DNA from: Acanthosepion esculentum
Lineage: Eukaryota > Mollusca > Cephalopoda > Sepiida > Sepiidae
DNA length: 64,000 nucleotides
Assembly: GCA_964036315.1 (NCBI GenBank)
Contig: OZ038508.1
Location: 52,268,949 to 52,332,948 of the forward strand
Reading direction: 5' to 3'
A program made the position numbers and the translations under genes. This document shows positions 22,270 through 33,762 of this stretch, in pieces (the first letter of the stretch is position 1; the number at the start of each line of letters is the position of its first letter). The notes beneath the pieces are model-generated. The model made no database searches. It saw nothing but the letters and a program-made list of their open reading frames with translations, and was not told where the DNA came from.

Positions 22270-23005
22270 ATACTATTAGTGTATGTTAATAAAAAAAAAA
22301 AAAGGTAGCAATATATCAGGTGATCAATAAAAATAAGGAATTTTTTTTTTTACATTACACTCTCACATTCTATAATATTCAATAAAAAAGTATTTTTTAA
22401 CAACTTTTTCATATTTAATTTATTTTACATCTTTTCACTCATAAGCAATCTACCAACTTTTTCTGCCACGTATCATTACCTTTCTTTTAAAATTCTTTAA
22501 CAGACTTAATTATTAAAAAAAAGTCATGAAAATGGATGCTCCACTCAAAATAGATAGCATCCAAAGAGGTAATTTAGAATTAATTTTGCTTTTTAGAAGA
22601 GCAAAAAAAAAAGTTGAAATGTAATTCTGATCAAACGCCTAATTAACTAATTTACAACAATTGCAACAATTTATAATTTGACTTCAAAAAGGTTCTATCA
22701 AAAGCAAAATCAAGAAGCAGAAAATCAAAGACACACAACAATAACAAACTTGAATATAATTTGTGATTTAACAAAGAAGAGGAAATTGATCAGAATGAAT
22801 CAACATACGAACCAGACAGAATGACAAGGGAAAACCCACCAAAAATCAAGTTTTCTGTAAAGTATTAATGCTACAAACTCACCAGACTTTTTCCTGCTAT
22901 AAGATAGCAAAAAAAAATAAAGATATAAAACAAGTTTCTGACTTGATGGTATGTTCGCCATTATGGCTCTGTATGTCTTATATGATAGTAAGAACACATT
23001 TTTTC
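22270..23005. other. Intron, no recognisable feature
   Basis: Very AT-rich with poly-A and poly-T runs. No splice-flanked open frame seen. Confidence 0.45.
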
Positions 23006-23228
23006 AAAAATTTAGACAGAAAGAGAATCAGAATCTATAATATCATGATAAATACAACAAAGATGCAGAAGCTAGCATGAATAAATTATATGTAATAATA
23101 ACAGTACATCAAAGTTACACAAAAATACGATCAGGGGTATAGCAGGTGAAATATATCAAGAATGAAATGATAAAGTTGAGTAAACTGATCTAAATGAATC
23201 AATGTATAATTGTAACTGCACTGCATCT

Positions 23229-23323
23229 CAGAAAGAAAGAAAGAAAGAAAGAAAAAGAAAGAAAGAAAGAAAGTAAAAGAAAGAAAGAAAAAGAAAGAAA
23301 GAAAAAGAAAGAAAGAAAGAAAA
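23229..23323. repeat. (GAAA)n tract inside the satellite
   Basis: Starts exactly where other units have CATCTCAGAAATTCAGAAAG, so it probably grew from the AGAAAG of the unit. Confidence 0.93.
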
Positions 23324-23599
23324 GACAGAACATGTAGCAATCAAAATGTGGTGATAAAGACAACAATGGTGAAGAAACTGGTCTAAATAAATCAATGTAT
23401 AATAGTAACAATACATCATCTCAAAAATTCAGAAAAAAAAACACTTGAAAGATCAACTGAAACATTGTGATAATGAGGAAAATGATAAAGAAACTGGTTT
23501 AAATAAATCAATGTATAATAGTAACAATGTGTCACCTCAGAAATTCAGAAAATGTGAGTTAAATATATACACGCTGATTGAAAAGTAACTCTCTATTTT

Positions 23600-23745
23600 A
23601 TGTATGGAGTGGCCAGGCAGGAGTCTTGACCTTGTGACTTTTTTCTTTGGGGTTGGTTAAAGGAGCAAGTCTACTATACCAAAACAAGACTTTGGAAGAA
23701 CTTGAAGGGCAAATACAAGAAGTTATGTCATAACTTCAGGAATCA
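23600..23745 (+). pseudogene. Tc1/mariner transposase C-terminal fragment
   Basis: The plus strand encodes FFLWGWLKEQVYYTK, then TLEELEG-like text in a shifted frame. D-x-FLWG-x-LK is the conserved segment at the third catalytic acidic residue of mariner-type transposases. Only about 130 bp remain. Confidence 0.6.
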
Positions 23746-24419
23746 ATGCATAATTGTAACTGCACTGCATCTCAGAAATTCAGAAAGAATGACAGAACAT
23801 GTAGCAATCAAAATGTGGTGATAAAGACAACAATGGTAAAGAAACTAGTCTAATTAAATCAATGTATAATAGTAACTGCACTGCATCTCAGAAATTCAGA
23901 AAGGACAGAACATGTAGCAATCAAAATGTGGTGATAAAGACAACAATGGTGAAGAAACTAGTCTAATTAAATCAATGTATAATAGTAACAACATTATCTC
24001 AGAAAGAAAAAAAGAATGTGTAGTAGAGCAACTGAAACACTGTGATAAAAAACAACAAAGATAGAGAAACTGATTCGAATGAACCAATCTGTAACTGTTA
24101 CAATACTAACAATACAAATATATCTGGGTGACTTTGGTACAATCTGCTACATTTGGTAAATTCAATAGTTTAGCAAAAACTTACCTGGATACAGTTAATG
24201 ATCACTGTGGATAACTCTTTTATCAGAGACAATAAAATATAATTTTTTTCCACCCTACAACCACTTTGCCACAGACAAAACTTCCCAAACCTGACACTAC
24301 TCTATTGCTATTTCCATGGTATGTGTTCTAACCGGCTAAATTCTTTAGTCCCACCATCCCTGACTTTTACAACTGGGACCCACCATTCCACATACACAAA
24401 AGTGAATCATCCTCATTCC

Positions 24420-24690
24420 CTTCATATTCCAATAGTAAGAAGTAAGATCCAATCGAACAGCTTCTTCCCAAGAACTGCTGCTTGGTAGAAAAAACTCCCA
24501 ATCACTATAATCTTGACCTTCTCAAGTATAGGGTTAACTGTTAAATTTTCTGCATAACCTCATTAACTTCACTTTTTGCCTTTTCTTGTGCTCATATAAC
24601 ACCACACAGTAAACCATTGCCATAAGTGATTCTTGGGCTTTGTATTGGGTGAAAATTAGCATAAAAATTTCACCCATGTAAAGAATATGA
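24420..24690 (+). repeat. LINE 3'-end fragment
   Basis: NSFFPRTAAW-like frame fragment followed by CCAATCACTATAATCTTGACC and a 3' end GGCTTTGTATTGGGTGAAAA. Same family as 4450-4620 and 53670-53810. Confidence 0.5.
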
Positions 24691-25149
24691 GATCTGACAA
24701 CACATTTTGATGCAATTTAGGAAAACAAAAACTAAGTAATTCATTTAGTTTAATAACAAAGAAAGATAAAATTATTTACAACTCTAAATAGTGATTTATC
24801 CATTGAAATACAAAAATGTGCTTGTAAAATAAAACCTCATCTTCAAGAAATATTATGGATGATTATATGATTTATCAGGTATTTTTCTTTTCCACATTAT
24901 CCTTCCCAATTCTATTCTTCTTTTATGACCCATGTCCCTTCTGGACGTGGACAATTGTTATACTCCATCACAATTAGATCTCTTTCTGTTTCATTCTGCA
25001 TGCTGGTTTGATATGAATGCCACGGAGGCAGAAACTAAAATAACAAAATAACAAAATTTGTCTTATGCACATTAGGCTCCATGCATCACATCCAGTCTAT
25101 GAAGCAAGTTCCGGCAGTAAACAATCATGTTACCACTGGTGAGAGAGAT

Positions 25150-25740
25150 GCCCCTGGGGGCTACCAGACCCACTTAAAAGCAGGTCTCTGAGAACAACAC
25201 TAGTGAGTTGTGACCCAGCAGGCCACCAGCCATCATGCAGGGTGCAGCTGCCACCACTGCTGCCATGACTTTCACCACCACCACCACTCAACATGACCAC
25301 ACCTCTCAACGACTATTACCACTCCCAGGCTTGACTTGGCTATCCAGCTTCAATTCAAAAACATCTCAACTGCAAGTCTACCGACCAACAAACCTTCATT
25401 GTCGATGATGCTGTCATCTCAGCAAATACCGAATTGATAACATCTCAATGTTGACACCACCAAGCTACAAGCCCTCCTTGCTGCCAATGCCATCACCCCA
25501 GCAAATCTAACTCTACAAGCAAGTGACTCCAACTCTGCAAGCAGCAACTCTGGCTCTGCAACCAAATGACTCTGACTCAATGAAACAAACGATTCTAACT
25601 CTGCAAGGAAGCGATTCTGACTCCACTAGCAGCAACTCTGACTCTGCAACCAAGCTACCATCACAAGCAGCAACTCCAACTTTGCAACTAAGCAATTCTG
25701 ACTCCACAAGCAGTGATTCTGACTCTGCAAACAAGTGATT
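25150..25740. repeat. GC-richer tract with (TCTGACTC)-type minisatellite
   Basis: From about 25520 an irregular repeat of about 25-30 bp, built on CAACTCTGACTCTGCAA, runs to 25740. The Ser/Asp-rich frame on one strand and Glu/Ser/Val-rich frame on the other are products of the repeat. Before it (25150-25510) the base composition is unusually rich in C for this window. Confidence 0.65.
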
Positions 25741-26269
25741 CTGATTCTGTTGTGGCCTGTTTAGGGGCCAGAAAAGAAAGACATGGAAGACGAAAGTAGG
25801 TTGAACAAGTGTATTGAAATAATGGATATATACAAAGCAAGAGTGTTAGTAATAAGCAGATAGAAGTGTCCGTCTGAATGATCAGGTTACACTGCAAGCA
25901 TGTAATCCACTCAACCCATCAACGTGACACCAATCCGACGTCACCCTGGTTCAACACAACAGATCTACCAACAAAATTACCTACCACTGTGACCTCGATC
26001 AACCAAATGTGCACCAACCATATCCTGTGACCTCGGCAAAGGCCAGCACAAGAATTTGGTCAACCCCAAGTGCTGCCTTTATACCCAACGGCCATCCTGA
26101 CGACCAGCCACTGAAATGGACCTTCCACACATCCTTCAACATCTCTGTCCGACCTACCAACTATAAAAGTTGTTCAAAATTTAATCCTCATTATTACTTT
26201 CTCTCACTACCAAACACTTAATATAACACAATCATGTCTCTCCACAACTTTCTATTCTGTATAGCCCTA

Positions 26270-26510
26270 TTTTCACTTCTTCACCACCACCTGACTTAGC
26301 ACTTTCAGACTTCTATCTCTTTGGCCCAATGAATGAGGCACTGAGGGGCAAACATTATGGTGGTGATGAAGAAGTGAAAACTGCTTTAAGGAATGGCTAC
26401 ATCAGCAGCCAGCTCAGTTTTACGAAACTGGGTTACATGCCCTCTGATGTAGATGGAACACAGCCATTGAAAGACTATTTTGACAAGTAGGAATGTGAAC
26501 CTGTGATGTA
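26270..26510 (+). pseudogene. Mariner-like transposase C terminus
   Basis: The plus strand reads PDLAPSDFYLFGPMNEALRG, then GDEEVKTALRNGY and DYFDK before a stop. PDLAPSDF-LFG is the mariner signature around the last catalytic aspartate. The 3' flank (TGATGTATAGCTATATCTTC) matches the 30070-30358 copy. Confidence 0.82.
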
Positions 26511-26842
26511 TAGCTATATCTTCATTTATTTGTTTGATTGTGTTCCTTATTTCCTATATAATAAGGGGCTTACAGCCACCTCACATTGAAACAATGGCTC
26601 CTGTAGAATCACCAAAGTTAAACAACATCGAGCCTAGTTAGTACCTAGATGGATGACCACTTGGAAATACCAGTTGCTGTAACCTTGAATGTATGGGTGG
26701 TGTAATGGATAATGGCACAGAATTGTTAATCAGAGAGCCAAGTTCAAATCCCTGTTAGGCTCATTATATTCACTTATGCACTTGGGAAAGGTATCAATCC
26801 ACTTCTTCTCCCCCTAGCTATGGGTTAATTAGTAAGATTTGT

Positions 26843-28014
26843 TTGTTTGTTTGCTTGGGGTTTTATGGCATATCAACCACTATGGGTTATTTAATGCCAT
26901 ATCCAGTATTTACTAGATATATCAAAAACGTATAGTTGGCAACATCATTGTTTCAAAAACGTATAGCTGGCAACATCATTGTTTCAAAAACGTATAGCTG
27001 GCAACATCATTGTTTCAAAAACGTATAGCTGGCAACTGTTTCAAAAACGTATAGCTGGCAACTGTTTCAAAAACGTATAGCTGGCAACATCATTGTTTGA
27101 AAAAAAATGTATCCCTGGCAACATCATTGTTTCAAAAACGTATAGCTGGCTACTGTTTCAAAAATGTATAGCTGGCAACATCATTGTTTCAAAAAAATAT
27201 ATCCCTGGCAACATCATTGTTTCAAAAACGTATAGCTGGCTACTGTTTCAAAAATGTATAGCTGGCAAAATCATTGTTTCAAAAAAATGTATCCCTGGCA
27301 ACATCATTGTTTCAAAAACGTATAGCTGGCAACATCATTGTTTCAAAAACGTATAGCTGGCAACTGTTTCAAAAACGTATAGCTGGCAACTGTTTCAAAA
27401 ACGTATAGCTGGCATCATCATTGTTTGAAAAAAAATGTATCCCTGGCAACATCATTGTTTCAAAAACGTATAGCTGGCTACTGTTTCAAAAATGTATAGC
27501 TGGCAACATCATTCTTTCAAAAAAATGTATCCCTGGCAACATCATTGTTTCAAAAACGTATAGTTGGCAACATCATTGTTTCAAAAACGTATAGCTGGCA
27601 ACATCATTGTTTCCCATCACATTTTAGGGGTAAGGTGTTAGTATATTTAGTGTAGGGTTTGGGAGGGAAAGTTAATTGTAAGTTGTAGTTGTTTTAGGAT
27701 GGGTTAGATGTGATGGGGCATGACATGACCAGCCGATTGATCGGATCGACGGCCTTTTGGTTGGACGTAGTTTATCGTCATACCCAGGACGCGGATGTAG
27801 TTTATCGTCATACCCAGGAAGCGAACACCTTGGGATTTCGCTATTTTCCCTTAGCTGGGACCCTAAAAGGTGCTACCATCCCGGGTCAGGGTGGACCTGG
27901 GAACATCAGCAATTAAGAGGTGGTTCCACACTCCTCAAAACCTCTTGATCAGAGGTTTTGCTGTTGGATGTAGTTTATCGTCTTACCCAGGACTTGGATG
28001 CAGTTTAACGTCAT
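26843..28014 (-). mobile_element. VNTR-SINE copy 1, flanked by 12-bp target duplication
   Basis: Inserted in the preceding SINE, with AGTAAGATTTGT at 26831-26842 and again at 28015-28026. Read on the minus strand: a head with GACGATAAACTACATCC motifs (three occurrences near 27765-28010), a conserved middle (27700-27960, including GAGGTGGTTCCACACTCCTC on plus), a VNTR (26920-27610), then a tail TAAATAACCCATAGTGG ... GATATGCCATAAAACC and (AAAC)n. The poly-(AAAC) tail and target duplication indicate retroposition. No long coding frame. Confidence 0.88.
26920..27610. repeat. VNTR of VNTR-SINE copy 1, about 23 units
   Basis: About 23 units, mostly 31 bp or a 26-bp short form, built on CAAAAACGTATAGCTGGCAA. 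Short, long and CCCTGG-variant units alternate in a higher-order pattern, with a block starting GTTTGAAAAAAAATG at 27095 and again at 27422. The short open frame across it is a product of the repeat. Confidence 0.93.
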
Positions 28015-28149
28015 AGTAAGATTTGTATCATTAAACCACTATTATCTCAAAAAAAATTCTTACAATCTAAAAATATTTTCTGGCTTTAAATAATCTGCAA
28101 AGGGTTGATAAACCATAGAAAACGAATCAATTAATCTTATATAATAATA

Positions 28150-28255
28150 CAAACTGCATTACTTTTTGACTTATTCTCATACAAGTCCTACTATTTAATC
28201 CATAGTTGGTGAGAAGAGAGATGGATTCATACCTTTCCCAAGGGTATTCAGCACA
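28150..28255 (-). repeat. SINE body fragment
   Basis: TACAAGTCCTACTATTTAATCC and GATGGATTCATACCTTTCCC-type text of the SINE body, 130 bp left of a CCDC13 exon. Confidence 0.6.
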
Positions 28256-28385
28256 CCAATAATGACTATAGGTATTTTATAACTGTATAATTAGTAGATA
28301 TTGTAGTAGGCATACTATAAGTATATCAGAAAAAAAGAATTTTTATTGGCAGCCAAAATTCACAAGCTACTAAATTGCAACAGAC

Positions 28386-28525
28386 CTGTAATTTTAAATC
28401 CTCGCATTTTTTGGCCAGCTGCTTACACTTGGTTTTTTCACTTTCCATTTCAGCAACAATCTCACGCAATTTCTTGGATAATTCAACAATCTTTGCTGCC
28501 GCTGTATCACTTGTAAGGCCAGGCA
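28386..28525 (-). CDS. CCDC13: CCDC13 homologue, exon with KIVELSKK motif
   Basis: A 140-bp exon: two bases completing a split codon, then 46 codons. The acceptor is TTTACTTTTCAG and the donor is CAG|GTCTGT. After a short linker (PGLTSDTAA) the peptide reads AKIVELSKKLREIVAEME, then SEKTKCKQLAKKCEDLKLQ. Vertebrate CCDC13 has TKIVELSKKNRLLMAE followed by a KTRVKQL segment in the same order, so the family assignment is firm. It is a charged coiled coil with no membrane segment or catalytic motif. Phase agrees with the neighbouring exons on both sides. Intact splice sites and frame argue for a functional gene rather than a processed copy. Confidence 0.94.
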
Positions 28526-28529
28526 CTGA

Positions 28530-29160
28530 AAAGTAAACAATGTATTATCAGTACAAAGTTAATGTATCAACAATAACTTAATTAATGGATGAAAGAGTCA
28601 CCCACAATATAATAGCTGGAGTTAATATCTCATAACTATTGAACCTGCTATTATTATTATTATTATTATTTTTTATTCACTATTGTATGAGGAAAATCAA
28701 TGACAATGTGGAAAAAACATTTCAGGATTTCATTGGACTAAAGTGATGTTTACGTTAATGTAACCCCACATGCACACAAAGGAGAGGGGATGCTGAAATT
28801 TTAATCTTTAAATTTTATTTGTTTTTTCTTTAGATACATGCTTGGGTATATAGTCTAACCAATTTAATTTAATTTCTTTTTCTTTTTATCAGTATTGTAT
28901 AGAAATTTCCCCCTTTCTTACATGCAATATTAGGCTTTCATTATAACGAATGAGCTGCTTATGTAACCTACGTTATCAGCAGTAGGCTCTGCAGAAACAA
29001 AACCTATAATAAAAATTGAAAAACGTCCTGGCTTGAGATTTAGAAATTCTGGTAAGTTCATCTAAAGTAAAACTCAGCAACAAGAATCTGCTTAAATAAT
29101 CCACAATTAATTGATTGATTTGTTTTTATGGCTTATCAACCCTATGTGTGTTATTTATGG
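28530..29160. other. Intron, no recognisable feature
   Basis: Contains an (ATT)n run near 28650 and a SINE-tail scrap at 29107-29160. No gene seen. Confidence 0.45.
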
Positions 29161-29164
29161 TATA

Positions 29165-29420
29165 ATCAAAATGTTAACATTCCACATTACTTCAAATAAA
29201 AAGTTAGGAAGGAATTCCTCATCAGTACTGGAAAAAGTGATAACAAGTAATGTACTAGAAAAAATATTTTCCTGAAAAATTGTTTTAAGAGAATGATTTT
29301 ATAAATTTCAACCCAAAACAGTATTGGCTGCTCAGTCAATGAACGTTTCCTTATAGGGAAACGGCTAATATTACCATTACCATTAAAGCTCAAAAATACT
29401 TTGGATTATAGGAAGTTGCT
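29165..29420. repeat. Unclassified repeat, copy 1
   Basis: Shares CCTGAAAAATTGTTTTAA, TTATAAATTTCAACC and CGTTTCCTTATAGGGAAACGG with 60690-60960; the last part is also at 59565-59640. The CGTTTCC/GGAAACG hairpin is its most conserved part. Confidence 0.6.
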
Positions 29421-29574
29421 TACAGTACCTGGACACTGCTTAATTTCAGTGATTGGACAAGAAGCAATGTTTTCAACATGATTTGACTGTAAGCTAAAGA
29501 ATCCATGAAAACTAAACTTTCTAGTAGAAACAAAACTAACTGGCAGTTCTAAAAGGTTTGCCTTAAATCAATAA

Positions 29575-30645
29575 ACATTGTGGGTATTACTTAAATAAAC
29601 TGGCCCACTTGTAAAAAATAGGGAAAAATGTTTGGGGAAATAATTTTTATAGCTTAACATACTTTAGATCTTTCTTAAGCTATGGCATTTGTTAGACTAC
29701 AAAAATATTGATTTTTTATCATTTTAGAAGTGGGGTACCCCTGACCTCCAAACTTGACATTTGTAAACAGAGTTATCAGTATTTAACAGTTTAAGAAATC
29801 TGTGATCGATTTTATACTGTATTAATATTATGAACAACAGCCCTCCTTCTAAATTGATAAAATATCAATATTTTATTATATAAGAAATAAGGAACACATC
29901 AAACATATTGTACATTCAAAATATAGCTATACATCACAGGTTCACATCCCTACTGTTCAACATAGTCATCACCTTTTTTAATGTCAGTTTTCTGTCTACA
30001 AATGAGGGCAATGTATCCAAGCTTCATAAAACTCAGCTGGCTGCCGATGTAGCCAATTCCTTACGGCAGTTTTCACTTCTTCATCATCCCCTGACTTAGC
30101 ACTTTCAGACTTCTATCTCTTTGGTTCAATGAATGAACCACTGATGGTGGTGATGAAGAAGTGAAAACTGCTTTAATGAATTAGCTACATCAACAGCCAG
30201 CTCAGTTTTACAAAGCTGGGATACATGCCCTCTTACATAAGTAGAACACTGCCATTAATAGAGATGGTGACTATGTTGATAAGTAAGGATGTAAACCTGT
30301 GATGTATAGCTATATCTTGATGTACTATATGTTTGATTGTGTTCCTTATTTCCTATATAATAAAACTGCATAAATTGTATTCCACCAAACTTGATACTTG
30401 TAAACAAAAATTTATCAAAATTTAACAGTTTAAAAAATCAGGGACTGATTTTACACTGTGTCTATATTATGAACAGGACCCCCTCCTAAAATGATAAAAT
30501 ATTTTTTGGTTCTGACAAGTATTGCAGACTAAGGAAGGTCTAAAGAATGTTAAGCTACAAGAATTATTTTTCAAAAAACTTATTTTTTTATAAGTGGACC
30601 AGTCTATTTAAGTAGTGTCAATTTTTGTTCTCCAATAACATTAGA
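29575..30645. mobile_element. 1.07-kb inverted-repeat DNA element with transposase relic
   Basis: The left arm (about 29580-30060) and right arm (about 30165-30645) are imperfect inverted copies. Examples: ACTTAAATAAACTGGCCCAC on the left against the reverse of GTGGACCAGTCTATTTAAGT, and ATAGCTATACATCACAGGTT mirrored at 30300. The centre (30070-30300) encodes a degenerate mariner-type C terminus (PDLALSDFYLFGSMNE, then GDEEVKTAL). No intact transposase. Confidence 0.82.
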
Positions 30646-31019
30646 TGTAAAAATAAAAAAGTATAAGCTTTCTCAAAGGGTCATTTTTAGAAGATGGCCT
30701 CTATCATTTCTGATAGGAAATTTATTTTTAAAAATAAATGAAATCATATTATGTAAAAAGTTTAAATATAGCTTGGCTAATTTCCAAAAATGTATAAACA
30801 AAAGTGATTTTTTAAAATACAAAATAATCAATTATGACAGGTACACTTCCATCACAAACTCTAAATTACATGCTTGAACATACAACTATTTTTGTTATAA
30901 AAATACAAGAAATAAGCCAGAAAGTCTTTCCTCAGAACATTTTAATTAAAATTTATTACTTTGAGGTTTCTGATCAGTTGGAATCATCTTAAATAAATGC
31001 AGGCAAAATGCTTTAATTA

Positions 31020-31665
31020 GGTTTCTTCATAAATTAGTAATGCCAGGTCTGCTGCTAAGAAAGTTGGTTCATTATGTTGTTTTAACAATTTTTTTCTCCA
31101 TCTCGTATCTTACATATCTACAAGTCTACCAATTGCCCATGCTTTGAATATTGCTGCCACACCTGATCTGGTGCTTCTGCTGTATATTTAAAGATTCTTG
31201 ATAAAATAAGAATCAGCAATATTATTGGTCCTGGTCTGGCATCTTGGCTTCGATCACCTTCCCACTGCCATAAAGTTGCTTCCCTGTGCCTTTTCTATAA
31301 ATATTTCCATGGTAATTGTTCAGACGAGCTCTTTACCATGGTACCTAGATTTTACAAATTTGAGCACAGTACTAGATTAACAACAAGGTCTGATCAATTT
31401 AGAGTTGAATTGGCTAGATGTAATCATAAGTTCTATGCTAACAGTTTCTTTTCTTACACTTCTCACTTGTTGAACACTCTTCCAGATCCATGCTTTCCAG
31501 CCAACATTGATCTCCAAAAATTATCTACTATCTTCCTAATCTCTCTTCTATTGTTCTCACTCCTCAATAATGTTTCCATTTTCTAATTCTTTCACACTCA
31601 GTAACCCTTTGAGTCTTAGTGGCTTTACTGCCTTGCATGGAGTGAAATGATTTTAAAATATGGAG
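31020..31665 (+). pseudogene. LINE (CR1/Jockey-group-like) C terminus
   Basis: Frame-shifted plus-strand blocks include CFEYCCHT-like text and FTMVPRFYKFEHSTRLTT, then FRVELARCNHKFYANSFF and HLLNTLPDPCFPANIDLQ. It ends with GTCTTAGTGGCTTTACTGCC. Non-functional. Confidence 0.8.
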
Positions 31666-32089
31666 ACCGAACATTATAGTTTGGCAAATGGATTTTGATT
31701 AAATTGGTTGTTCTATAATAAAATATCCAATATATAAGCTTTCTCATTGAAGACATTCTCATTAAAATATGTTAATGTATTTCTTTAAATATTTTCTGAC
31801 CTCAAAAGTCAATACTTCCTATTTTTATAAGGCACCATGAGACTTTTTCAGTTTCTTTGTTTCTTCATGCATAACAATAGATTTATTCATGAGGCAAGAA
31901 TTAGCAACAAGTCTCACAAGTGGGAAATAAGAAAGCCTGTTTTTACAGTTAGCTCAAGATATGCTTACTGGCACTCAAAGCAACTATAGCAACTATAACA
32001 ATGGAATACTATTTTCTTGTTAACTTTTACATTATCATAGATATATGTATGCACATACATGCAAACAGACGCATGCGCACATACAAAAA

Positions 32090-32260
32090 TTGTACCAATG
32101 AAAAGTGCATATAAAAAAGAAAAATCAAGAAGTATAAGCAGTCATTTGCTGATACCCCCTGGCGAGTGGACAGAGTGATTCCCAGAGGATCCATCTACAA
32201 AACTCTGGAGTTGGAATGATGAAGGTAACATCAATTAACTGAGTGACAAAACTTTTACTT
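32090..32260. repeat. Unclassified repeat
   Basis: ACCAATGAAAAGTGCATATA, TTTGCTGATACCCCCTGG and GAAGGTAACATCAATTAAC are shared with 62755-62930, and partly with 41935-42015. Confidence 0.6.
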
Positions 32261-32556
32261 GTAGAAATTATATACGCCTCTTTCCTCAATATTAAGTATT
32301 ATAATAAAAAGGAATATAAAAATAAATTTTAAAACTCTCCCTTCCCTCTCTAAACTCAACCATGTCTCTCATACCATCCCTCACCACCCTCTATGTCAAG
32401 TTATATAAGCTTAATACTGCCCGTCAAAAGTGTAAATTTTAAATTCATTTTTCGTTTCACCTTTTGAAAGTGAAGTTTGAAGATCCAGAGAAAAATAAAA
32501 TTCTCTGGTGAAATAAATTATTACAATGGAGCCTTAAAGTGCCTGTTTTTCTTTAA

Positions 32557-32559
<3 letters not shown>

Positions 32560-32612
<53 letters not shown>
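32560..32612. repeat. (TA)n microsatellite
   Basis: TA tract abutting the left end of the palindrome that follows. Confidence 0.94.
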
Positions 32613-32613
<1 letters not shown>

Positions 32614-32865
32614 CACTTTAAATGTTATTTTAGTGGATATGTATATTTGAATAGACACTCAGTTTAATTATTAAACTGTATATTTATTTATTTTTGTCTA
32701 CCAGCCTGAATATATGAGAAATCTTATTACAAAAAAATTTGCACTATTTTTCTTTAATAAACTTTCTCAAATATGCAGGCCAGTAGACAAAAATAAACAG
32801 ATACACAGAGCATCTACACAAATATGAGTATCCACTAAAATAATGTTAAAAGTGATAAAATCTGT
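32608..32865. repeat. Palindromic element between (TA)n tracts
   Basis: Imperfect inverted repeat centred near 32735. TATCACTTTAAATGTTATTT, TTAGTGGATATG and TTTGTCTACCAGCCTGAATA on the left are mirrored in order on the right. Related to 42582-42765. Confidence 0.78.
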
Positions 32866-32912
32866 TGGATTAATAAATTTAAAAAAATTCATTACTTCTT
32901 TAGAAAAAAAAA

Positions 32913-32916
<4 letters not shown>

Positions 32917-32976
<60 letters not shown>
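32917..32976. repeat. (TA)n microsatellite
   Basis: Pure TA tract to the right of the palindrome. Confidence 0.94.
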
Positions 32977-32977
<1 letters not shown>

Positions 32978-33284
32978 CATAATGAGAAGCCACGTATACT
33001 TTCTTGATATGTATATAATATGGAGAAAACAACTGAAAAGTTGCAAATTAAAAGAAAAAAATTGAATGTTTTTTTGTGAAAGTATTTATTTATATGTTTT
33101 TATATATATATATTTGATATTTCAGATCGCCTCGATCTTTCCTCAGAAATTAATTAAATAACTGTATTCAAAAGTTTGTTTATAAGTAGCGTCCGTCGCA
33201 AGACGGGGACGTCACATGATGTGGAATGCAACTGTGTTTGAATATTTCTAACGTAAATCTAACGATAATATTTTAGATGTCCTT

Positions 33285-33500
33285 TTTAACCAACTTTACC
33301 ATAGCACAATCTTCTCTCTTGATCGTTTTTCTTGGCCTACCTGTAGACTTTCTTGCTTCACACGAACCACAATCATCGTAGACCTTACGAATACCATGAA
33401 TAACACTTTTTGACTTGTTAACAATCATTGCAATAGACCCAATACTTTAATTATCCTTCTTTCGAAGCTTAATAATCAGCTGACGAATTGGTAAATAAGT
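33285..33500 (-). pseudogene. Tc1-like transposase N-terminal fragment
   Basis: The minus strand reads PIRQLIIKLRKKDN, a stop, SIGSIAMIVNKSKSVIHGI, then CEARKSTGRPRKTIKRED. This is the paired-type helix-turn-helix and GRPRKT hook of Tc1 transposases, which bind the terminal repeats. One stop is present, and the catalytic domain would be farther left and is absent. Confidence 0.82.
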
Positions 33501-33762
33501 GGCATTATATTAACAAAGTACACTGCAGATATTCTTACTAATGTTTAGTAAACGGAAAGTCACGTAAACAAATTTAAAAAATTAGAGTTCACCAGTTAAA
33601 TATCCGAAAACACGGAGTAAAAGCAACTGTTCTGATCATTTTGGCCACCATGGGTTTTGCAGTAAATCACTGAATCATCCATAACTTTTGTATTATCCTC
33701 TCAAATTACACCAAAATCTCAGACAATAACAAATAATATCGTATTTATTGTCGGTGAAAAAT

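Larger units (their letters stand above)
23010..24110. repeat. Degenerate satellite, unit about 110-120 bp
   Basis: At least seven units share AATCAATGTATAATAGTAAC, CATCTCAGAAATTCAGAAA, GACAGAACATGTAGCAATC and GATAAAGACAACAATGG in the same order. The leftmost units (23010-23160) are most diverged. One unit is expanded into (GAAA)n at 23229-23323 and another is interrupted by a mariner fragment. Confidence 0.82.
26585..28135 (+). repeat. 5S/tRNA-headed SINE split by an insertion
   Basis: The left half (26585-26842) has 5S-like AAAGTTAAACAACATCGAGCC and the tRNA-like part. The right half (28015-28135) carries the tail from TTATCTCAAAAAAAATTC to GATAAACCATAGAAAAC. The split lies within AGTAAGATTTGT, duplicated on both sides. 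Confidence 0.88.

Noticed and set aside
23131..23419. Phe/Leu/Ser-rich minus-strand frames
   Set aside because: Translations of the (GAAA)n tract and satellite.
25513..25738. Ser/Asp-rich open frame
   Set aside because: Produced by a short minisatellite; open on both strands, no start or splice context.
27093..27613. CRISPR-like regular repeats
   Set aside because: The units are directly tandem with no unique spacers, vary in length, and lie in a eukaryotic SINE.
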